From Apiosordaria backusii (taxonomy: Eukaryota > Ascomycota > Sordariomycetes > Sordariales > Lasiosphaeriaceae), in the NCBI GenBank assembly GCA_030549205.1, contig JAUKTV010000008.1, forward strand, positions 1,488,001 through 1,552,000: a stretch of DNA of 64,000 nt, given 5' to 3'. Made by a program: the position numbers and the translations under genes. Below the pieces are notes generated by a model. That model saw only the letters and a program-made list of their open reading frames with translations, had not been told where the DNA came from and made no database searches. Below are positions 57,170 through 64,000 of the stretch, in pieces (within the stretch, counting starts at the first letter, position 1; each line of letters opens with the position of its first letter).

Positions 57170-57662
57170 CGTCGCTCTCTTTTCGTGGGTTTGTTTACTG
57201 TCAAATGCAAGTACTGAAACTAGTTTTGTTTATCGTCTGAAGTGTTTATACTGTTGTACTTGTCAAAAGAAGAATTGAGTTTGACGGCGCCGTTGATAAG
57301 CAGTTGGAGTTTGGTCTTTGACGTTGGAGAACGTGACTCGGACGTTTTGGGGAGGGGAGGTTGGGGAACTGGGGGAGCCTGGAACTGGGGCCAGCAGGCG
57401 GAGATCGGTTAGCGTGCAGTGCCTAGCCTGCAGCTGTGACAGGTACCGGGGCGGGTGCCACTGCCACGACTGTTCCGCGACGTCATCGTTTGCACTGGTT
57501 GGTGGGGAACCACCCTGCGCAGGAAGCCTCACCAACAGCACCATGTGATAACAACCTAGCTCCCCCTTGTGACCACCAGCACATCCATCGTCAACACCGC
57601 TCTTTACCTCCCCTATCCATACCACCCACACTCAAAAACCCCCCTTTTCAAACATCCCAAAC
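57170..57662. other. Divergent promoter region pho8 / NTF2-like gene
   Basis: About 490 bases between divergent starts. C/A-rich leader before the plus-strand ATG. No gene seen. Confidence 0.5.
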
Positions 57663-58118
57663 ATGACCCCCACAAGGGAATCCCTCCTCTCCGCCGCCAC
57701 CACCTTCTGCGACTCCCTCTCCTCCCAGTCCCCACCCTCCACCATCCTCTCCCACTTCTCCTCCTCGCCTTCCACGCTAATCTACGAACATGGCCTCTCC
57801 CAACTCGCCCCCTTCCTAGGCCGGGAGTTCAAAGGCCCCTCGGGCCTCAAAGAATACTTCGACCTCCTAGCCAAACACCTCTCGTACGAAAACATGCGCT
57901 TCAGCAACTTCTTTGCCGACCCTGAAGTCCGCAAAGCCTCCGTCAGAGGCGAGGCAACGTTCACCTGGCTCTCCACAAACCAATCCTGGGACGAAGTTTT
58001 CACTTACGTTTTGGAATTCGACAACGACAACAAACTTACCAAATATGAAATCTGGGCAGATTCAGGGTGTGCCTACCTGGCGAGTCAGGGGTTGTTGAAT
58101 GATCTAAAGTCCAAGTAA
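57663..58118 (+). CDS. Small NTF2-like (SnoaL-fold) protein
   Basis: Single exon, 151 residues. The pattern of an N-terminal helix (SLLSAATTFCDSLSSQ), a segment ending LAPFLGREFKGPSGLKEYFD, and four beta strands (VRGEATFTWLSTNQSW, DEVFTYVLEFDNDNKLTKYE) with a final W-A-D-S matches fungal NTF2-like proteins of the ketosteroid-isomerase/SnoaL superfamily. Members range from hydrolases and isomerases to small-molecule binding proteins, so no reaction is assigned. No signal peptide or membrane segment. It shares a divergent promoter with pho8, which need not imply a functional link. Confidence 0.82.
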   Translation: MTPTRESLLSAATTFCDSLSSQSPPSTILSHFSSSPSTLIYEHGLSQLAPFLGREFKGPSGLKEYFDLLAKHLSYENMRFSNFFADPEVRKASVRGEATFTWLSTNQSWDEVFTYVLEFDNDNKLTKYEIWADSGCAYLASQGLLNDLKSK

Positions 58119-58262
58119 AATAGTCCAAATAAAAAAGTAAATAATAGATCGATAAAGTACACAAAAAACGCCGCTGTATATATACCGCAGCACCCACCAA
58201 CTATAGACTATTAAAACCCCAGTAACCTACAGCCTCCTTCAGAATAACCTACATTCCGACCC

Positions 58263-58290
58263 AAAAAAAAAAAAAAAAAAAAAAAAAAAA
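58263..58290. repeat. Poly(A) homopolymer, 28 bases
   Basis: Uninterrupted run of A between two convergent genes. Exact length is uncertain for the usual homopolymer reasons. Confidence 0.95.
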
Positions 58291-58395
58291 CCGATCCGCT
58301 GAACAAATCTCACTCGCAGAAAACGCTGGGTATAATCACAAAGTCAACTCCTGAAACAACCCCTTCACCCCTCCCGTCTTCCGAATGTGATCCTC

Positions 58396-60300
58396 CTAAT
58401 TCCCAACATTCCTCTGCGCATACATGACATGTAATCGATCCTTAAAATGCGCGTGCTTGATCCCATTCGGCCTCGCCTCGGCAAAGTGCTTAATCGCCTC
58501 ATCCACCGTAAACCCGCACTTTTCCACCAAGTAGCACACAATCAAAAACCCCGTCCGATTGAAGCCATAATGGCAGTGAACCCCAATCTCAAACTTTTCC
58601 GATCCCGGCTGCTCCTTGCGGCCTTGCCTAATCTTGTCTACCGTCTCGATGAATCGGTTGATATCCTCTCTAGGCGGCGGAATCTTGGAGACCGTTGCGA
58701 CTTTGTGGTACGTGATCCCACCATCGCGGAGATTTTGCGGGTCGTACACGGGCGTGTCGTGCGAAATGTCAATGACATCCTTGATGAAATCCCCATACTT
58801 GACATTGAATTGCACCGGGCAGTGCGTGTCGTCCACCTGACGGAGTGTTTTTATGGCCCTGAATACGCCGCCAATGGATTCAGACACTGGCGTTACGCTC
58901 TGCCACTTTTCCAGGTTCTTGACGTCCCATTTCCCGTCGCGCGTGAGGTACTGCAGCTGCCAACCCAGTTCAAGCCGGCGCGTAACATGTTCAGACAGGA
59001 AGTCTGATATGAGCCCAGGCACTATTGGGTCCGTAAAGAGCAGTCCGTGACCTGCCCATTTGATCTTGTGCCAGCTGACATAGCCCATAGGTTTGAGAGG
59101 GAAAGGCGGGATTTCAACCTCATTCTGTGGCATGATGGCATGATGAGCAGGTTCGATGCGTGGTGACGAGGCGGGAGATTCGGCTGGTGATGAACTTTGA
59201 TCTGCGCCATCGGCAGCAGGAGGAGGGTCGAGGCTGAGTGACGAAACAGGAGACTCGATATTCGGAGTGTGTTCGGCATCTTGGAAGGCCGGAGATGACT
59301 GGGACTCCCGAAGGAGGTTATAAAGCTTTCGCGCCTCGCTCTCTGGGGTGACTTTGTCCAGCCCTCCACTTATCAAAAGGATTGGAATACGAATACCCGC
59401 CCAAACGCCAATCTCAGGCAAGCCACCACTCGGCACTCCATTTTCAAAAGTTGGTAGAAGCCCCCATGCCATACGCCGAAAAACGGGTGTTCTGCTCTGG
59501 TGATTAAACAAGAGTTGAAGCCTTTTGGCTTCGGCATCAGCCTTCTTGCCGACAAAGCGGGTGATGCTTGCACTATTCAGGCCACCTCTCCTATCCCAAG
59601 TGCGCCAGAGGTTGAACAAGAACTCGGGAACCCAAAGACCGAGTCGATACTTTTTGACCTCCTGCTCGCTCAGCATCTTGGACTTTGGGCACATGGCCAC
59701 AAGACCGACCACATGCTCCTTAAGATCTGACCTTAACGTGGTTCGGGGGTTGGCAAGAAGGGCGGCAAGAGAGCAGCCCATGCTGTGGGCTATGAGCACT
59801 ACCCGTTGCCCCTTCTCGCGATGGTCGTTGATGATCACCTCCAAAAGCTCGACGAGGGCATCAGTGCTGTAGGCTTCCCATCTCGTCTGGGTGAACTCGG
59901 ATACGCCACATCCTGGAAGATCGACGGCGAGGCAGGAAGCATTCTGAGTGAGGCTGGTCAGTATGCGGTTGAATTGAGCCACGGATCCTCCAAGGCCGTG
60001 GATGAAGACAAGAAGGGGCAGTGGCGGGTCTTTGGGGAGATTGTCGGATTGAGGGTGTTTTCGGTAGAAGATACGCAGCTTATCGTAGGTAGCAACGGTT
60101 GTTGTGTATGATTTGATTGCTGAGAATCTCTGCAGAAGGGGAGGATCCGTAGATTTGGCGTCATAGTTGGGAGCCATCACCATCCAGTACACCAGGCCAC
60201 CCGCGGCCGTGAGAGCGGCGGCTGTGCCAAGCTTGGTTTTGAGAGGTAATCCTATAATAGATGTAAGCGAGCGATCGTACCAATAGGCCGGAGACTCCAT
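58396..60300 (-). CDS. Alpha/beta-hydrolase fused to a dual-specificity phosphatase
   Basis: Single exon, 634 residues. A membrane segment near residues 25-43 (GTAAALTAAGGLVYWMVMA) probably anchors the protein. Residues about 95-440 form an alpha/beta-hydrolase: LLVFIHGLGGSVAQF (oxyanion region), nucleophile elbow AHSMGCS with Ser173, SGGLDKVTPE carrying the acid and WAGHGLLF the likely catalytic His. A Ser/Pro-rich insertion of about 60 residues sits before that His. The C-terminal 170 residues are a tyrosine/dual-specificity phosphatase domain with the P-loop HCHYGFNRTGF (Cys576, Arg582), closest in form to the RNA-triphosphatase-like and capping-enzyme-like DSPs (HCxxGxNRTG). Both active sites look intact. 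Substrates of either half are unknown. No frame break or intron separates the domains, so the fusion is real in this sequence. Confidence 0.88.
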   Translation of the reverse strand: MESPAYWYDRSLTSIIGLPLKTKLGTAAALTAAGGLVYWMVMAPNYDAKSTDPPLLQRFSAIKSYTTTVATYDKLRIFYRKHPQSDNLPKDPPLPLLVFIHGLGGSVAQFNRILTSLTQNASCLAVDLPGCGVSEFTQTRWEAYSTDALVELLEVIINDHREKGQRVVLIAHSMGCSLAALLANPRTTLRSDLKEHVVGLVAMCPKSKMLSEQEVKKYRLGLWVPEFLFNLWRTWDRRGGLNSASITRFVGKKADAEAKRLQLLFNHQSRTPVFRRMAWGLLPTFENGVPSGGLPEIGVWAGIRIPILLISGGLDKVTPESEARKLYNLLRESQSSPAFQDAEHTPNIESPVSSLSLDPPPAADGADQSSSPAESPASSPRIEPAHHAIMPQNEVEIPPFPLKPMGYVSWHKIKWAGHGLLFTDPIVPGLISDFLSEHVTRRLELGWQLQYLTRDGKWDVKNLEKWQSVTPVSESIGGVFRAIKTLRQVDDTHCPVQFNVKYGDFIKDVIDISHDTPVYDPQNLRDGGITYHKVATVSKIPPPREDINRFIETVDKIRQGRKEQPGSEKFEIGVHCHYGFNRTGFLIVCYLVEKCGFTVDEAIKHFAEARPNGIKHAHFKDRLHVMYAQRNVGN

Positions 60301-61167
60301 GATGAAGTTGAGCGAGTGTGTGTTATCATAAAGACAAGATATTTGTGGAATGCTGCCATTGGACGTACAAGATGAAGAATAATGAGATCCGGCGACACCA
60401 AAGTGAAAAGCGTGGCTATCCCAGAGCTGATAGCAGTTTCCAATTGAAGCGATTGTATCAGGCGAGAATTGGGTTGAGAGTGGTAGGAGTCATCAGACTC
60501 GATGAAACGGTGGAAATGGCGAGTTGAATTGATTTTCGCTGGGTATCTATAAGAGGGCGAGAAGAAATTGATGAAAGGAAAGAGAAAGAACCGCGGATAG
60601 GATTTCCAAGAGACGCTGCTGGAAAGAGCAATGATTCTTACAAGCTTTCAGGTCGAGATAGAAATTGGAAAGCTGATGCCGTTGCCGACTGCCCGGTCAG
60701 AGCTTCACCGAGACTACCTACCATGGAATTAGCCGAGCTACGCAAACGGTTGACACATCCGTCAGGTACGGATGAAATTCCCGGACAAACAGGTGCTTGC
60801 GTATCATGGTACCGAGTGCAAACTGTCAATTGGATATTCTGTGAAACTATATTGGCAATCACTGTCCTGCCATGTGCAACAGAGATCTCATGGACGCTAC
60901 CTGGTCTCCGTAGGTAGAACCGTTGCGCCCCGTTACCTGCAAGTCTGCACGCAAACGAGGGCCGAACTCCAGACCCACTTAATCCCGTCATCACAAGGAA
61001 GGATCAGGGAACAGCTCCCGAAGTCACAGTGATGCCGGACCGGACCCGCCATTCTGGATGCCCTACCCCTTTCCGGCGACCCGAAATAGCGCGCCTAGCT
61101 CCGGCAACACCCAACCTAACCACAACATCATCACAACCGCCTCCTACCCGCCGTCGTCGCCGCCGTC
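60301..61167. other. Divergent promoter region hydrolase-phosphatase / DUF1640 gene
   Basis: About 870 bases between divergent starts, no gene or repeat recognised. Confidence 0.5.
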
Positions 61168-62716
61168 ATGGCCACAAACCGCCTGACATTCTTATACCCC
61201 CACCTGTTCAGGTCAACAGGCCGGTGGAGCGAACCCGCTGCGTCACAAGTATCACAGTCAATCACTGCCCGAGGCGCCCGTCGCAAGTCGCAACAACCAC
61301 CCTCTTTCCTCTACCAACAGCAACATCATGGCTTCACGTCGCCATCAGTGGGAAGGCAAGCCGCCTTTGCTAAAAGAGCCGGGAAAGGCGTAGAGCCACT
61401 GCCACCACACGAGACCTCTGATCTGCCACCCCAAAAACCGCCTCAAGACAGCAAACAAGATGGAGCTGGGAAACAAGACCAAGACAAGCCAGAGGAAGGG
61501 AAACAGGCAGAGAAACAACAAGAAGCGAAAAACGAATCTTCCGAAAACCATGAACAACCCCAAAGCAAAACCATCAAACCCACCACCCCTCAGAAACCCA
61601 AGCAGGACCAATCCACGACCCCCCCCCACCACCACCACCACCACCCCCCAACAATCCACCCCGACCCCTCCATAATCGAACTCCCTCCCCCTCCGACATC
61701 GACCCCATAACCCAAACCAAAAAAGGCTCCCCCATGGACGAAATCCTCCACATGGGCCCCCCTCCCTCCTCCTCCCCCTCCCCCTCAGACCACCCCCCAC
61801 CATCCCCAATAACCCCCTCCTCCCCCTCCGAACCACCCCCCTCCATCACAACCTCCCCCTCAACCACCTCAACCTCAACCCCCACCGATCAAACCAAACA
61901 ACAACAAAAAAAACAAACCTACATCCACCACTTCGACTCCTACTCTTTAGTTAAACACCTCTCCTCCCCACCTACCAACCCAAATTACACCCTCCCCCAA
62001 TCCATCGCCCTCATGAAAGCCATCCGCGCCTTATTAGCTCACAACCTCGACAACGCCCAGTCAGGTTTGGTGTCTCGCTCAGACGTCGACAACGAAACCT
62101 ACCTCTTCCGCGCCGCCTGCTCCGAGCTCTCAGCCGAAGTCCGCAAGAACCGCCGCGTGGCCGACGAGCAGCTCCGCCAGCAGCGGACGCACCTCCAGCA
62201 TGAAGTCGACATTCTCACTCAGAGACTCAACCAAGACCTTCTCACTCTGACCGATAGCGTAAGGGGCATGTTTAATGACAGGAGGATGGCGGTGAGGGAG
62301 GAGCAAAAAGCTGTGGAGAGCAGGGTATGTACATTTCACCCCTTATCTATCCCTATCTATCCCTTTTTTCACCCTTCCCCCCCCTTCCCCCCCCCCCCCC
62401 GGCGCAAATGAGTCCCTAACAGTGAGGGGGAAAAAAGATCCAACAAATAAACTACAAAATCTCCGTCATGCTCAACTCGGACGCCAAATCCGACATTGAA
62501 GAAGTCCGCTGGGTGCTCATCCGGCGCTCCGTCCTCGGCATCGTCCTCATGGCCGTGCTCACGCTCGGCACACTCCGCTACGCGACGTTTGTCAACACCA
62601 AGAGGAAAAAAGAAGCGGAGGAAAAAGCAAAAGAGGAAGCCGAGGTGAGGAGGAGCAACGGCATGAAGGACCACAGTCATGCTCCTGAGGCGGCGCAGAT
62701 TTTGGCTGCTAGCTAG
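61168..62716 (+). CDS. Mitochondrial CCDC90/DUF1640 family membrane protein (apparent frameshift)
   Basis: Exons 61168-62324 and 62438-62716; the 113-bp intron (GTATGT...AAG) joins VESR to IQQINYKISVMLNSDAKSD. The N-terminus is Arg/Ser/Gln-rich without acids for 70 residues, a mitochondrial presequence. A Lys/Glu/Gln-rich and then proline-rich low-complexity region follows. The family core is HHFDSYSLVKHL, a long coiled coil (NRRVADEQLRQQRTHLQHEV through SVRGMFNDRRMAVREEQKA) and a C-terminal membrane helix (SVLGIVLMAVLTLGTLRYA). Relatives are yeast Fmp32 and animal MCUR1/CCDC90B, inner-membrane proteins linked to respiratory-complex assembly and calcium uptake. The frame breaks in the proline-coding region, most simply at the C9 run 61619-61627; one added C yields 478 residues and a length divisible by three. 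Confidence 0.85.
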
Positions 62717-63074
62717 TTACGCCGCTGCCGGTGGTGGGCGAGGTGGTTGGAGGAGAGGATTACGGGTTGTCGTGATGGGTGTCATGAAGCATAGCGGAGC
62801 GTAGCATCACCTCAACATTGCTCCGATAAGCAGTGGTCGAGCAAAGAGAAATTAGTAAAATAATAAAAAGTGAAACGCTAGAAGCTTAGCGGATGACCTT
62901 CATCCGGTGGTGAGAAAATGCTTGTGGGAACTAATATATACTGTTGGCTCTATACGGTTTCAAACAAATAGGGGAATGAGAATTGGATGTTGAAAGAACT
63001 TGAAATGTAATCAACTCCAGAAATCACCGGTGTCATGTCTCTAGTATATATACCCCCTTTTCCCCACGCCGCGC
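62717..63074. other. Convergent intergenic region
   Basis: About 360 bases between the 3' ends of two convergent genes. No element recognised. Confidence 0.5.
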
Positions 63075-64000
63075 TCACCCCCCAAAATTCATCTTCAGCG
63101 CAATCGTCGGCCTCTCCTCCTCCTCCCCACCACCAACCTTCTTCTGCCCACCCCCCGCCGCCCTCCCGCTCTTGATAACCTCCTCCATAAACCCCTTCTG
63201 CTCCTCACTCATCCCCCCCACCACAGCCCTAAACGCGTTCTGGTCCGCGCTCGCCAACTCCAACAGCCTCGCCGACGTCTCCCTCGCAATTGCTCCATTA
63301 TCTTGAACATCATCCTCGCTTGCTGCCCTAGACAACAACATGGGTATCACCAACGCCATCGCTATCGGGCTGTGGTCTTTGGACAGTGTCCCGACATACT
63401 GACACAAAGCTTGAGCGACTAGCATTCTGGCATTCTCCGGGTCATCCCTGTTGGTGTCTGTGACGAAGGCGATGAGGCGAGGAAATAGGAAGCGAGTGAT
63501 GGTGAGGTCGGCGGTGGTCTTGTTGTTGCTGCCTGCGTGGAGGAGGAGGGAGCGGAGGCAGTTGGCTGCCATTTTTGCGGTCTAGATGATAACCATGTTA
63601 GTAATCATGACAAGAACACGACAGGAAAGATAAGAAGGGACATACCATTCGATCAGTCAAACAATCTACCACTTCCTCCAAAAACCTCGCCACAAGCGGT
63701 TCACTCCCCGGCAAGTGATTCTCACCCGCCGTAAACAGAATCGTCATGGCGAGCAAGCAATTCTTCACACACGCCAGACTGGCCGGAGTCTCTCTCTGCT
63801 GACCCTTGAGGTAGATTGACAAGAACCTCCTAAGACATCCCAGCAATTGAATATCTGTTGCCGAATGTTCTTCATCTTCATTTACCCTCCGTGACTGGGA
63901 CATGCTCGTGATAAACCGCTTCAGAGTGGGAAGTGATTGTGGCACAATCACCTCTTGGCAGGTAGGATTGGCAAGGATGGTCGCAAAGATGTGGATGATG
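63075..64000 (-). CDS. HEAT-repeat protein, HEATR5/Laa1-like, C-terminal part (truncated by window edge)
   Basis: Only the 3' end is in view: 63646 to beyond 64000, and the last exon 63075-63581, separated by a 64-bp intron (GTATGT...TAG) joining DCLTDRM to TAKMAANCLR. The reading runs open to the window edge. The visible 270 residues are amphipathic helical pairs (FATILANPTCQEVIVPQSLP, RRFLSIYLKGQQ, FLFPRLIAFVTDTNRDD, AQALCQYVGTL), consistent with HEAT repeats. The ending ERPTIALKMNFGG resembles the C-terminus of fungal HEATR5/Laa1 proteins, which work with AP-1 in clathrin transport at the trans-Golgi. The assignment depends on this short region, so another giant HEAT protein is possible. 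Confidence 0.65.

Overview
This is a nuclear segment from a filamentous ascomycete, most likely a member of the Sordariales. The evidence is short introns (about 53-211 bp) with GTRNGT donors and CTAAC-like branch points, a fungal-type gene set, a HeLo-domain protein, a Zn2Cys6 regulator, and protein sequences that read like those of Neurospora, Podospora and Chaetomium relatives. I see no transposon, rRNA or tRNA gene, CRISPR array or bacterial operon. Species placement is inference.

Layout. From 0.9 to 32.8 kb lies conserved housekeeping content: tel1 (ATM-type checkpoint kinase, +), mip1 (mitochondrial DNA polymerase gamma, -), a RING ubiquitin ligase with a SUMO-interacting motif of the Slx8 type (+), caf1/pop2 (CCR4-NOT deadenylase, -), the complex I subunit NDUFB3/B12 (+), a Ser/Pro-rich coiled-coil protein (-), tif6 (eIF6, -), an unrecognised conserved protein (-) and aos1 (SUMO E1 subunit, +). 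From 33.9 to 47.6 kb lies a looser, accessory-looking block with long intergenic gaps: a secreted type-B carboxylesterase (-), a HeLo-domain/pseudokinase protein (-), a Zn2Cys6 transcription factor (+) and an ABCG half-transporter (+). From 48.2 kb onward housekeeping content returns: an unrecognised protein (+), an NDUFAF2-like complex I assembly factor (-), a calponin-homology actin-binding protein (+), vacuolar alkaline phosphatase pho8 (-), a small NTF2-like protein (+), an alpha/beta-hydrolase/dual-specificity-phosphatase fusion (-), a CCDC90/DUF1640 mitochondrial membrane protein (+) and the 3' end of a HEATR5/Laa1-like gene (-) that runs off the window.

Themes. Several genes serve genome maintenance and the SUMO-ubiquitin system (tel1, the STUbL-like ligase, aos1) and several serve mitochondria (mip1, NDUFB3, NDUFAF2-like, DUF1640 protein). 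The most interesting protein is the HeLo-pseudokinase, whose four-helix-type cell-death domain joined to a kinase-like domain lacking both catalytic aspartates parallels animal and plant MLKL.

A striking technical or evolutionary feature is that five genes (tel1 twice, mip1, aos1, the 48.2-kb gene, the DUF1640 gene) each carry a reading-frame break exactly at a G or C homopolymer or C-rich tract. In five of the six sites adding one base restores a conserved or plausible protein and a CDS length divisible by three. This pattern is best explained by homopolymer errors in the consensus sequence, although real inactivation cannot be excluded from one sequence. Models for those genes are given across the break.
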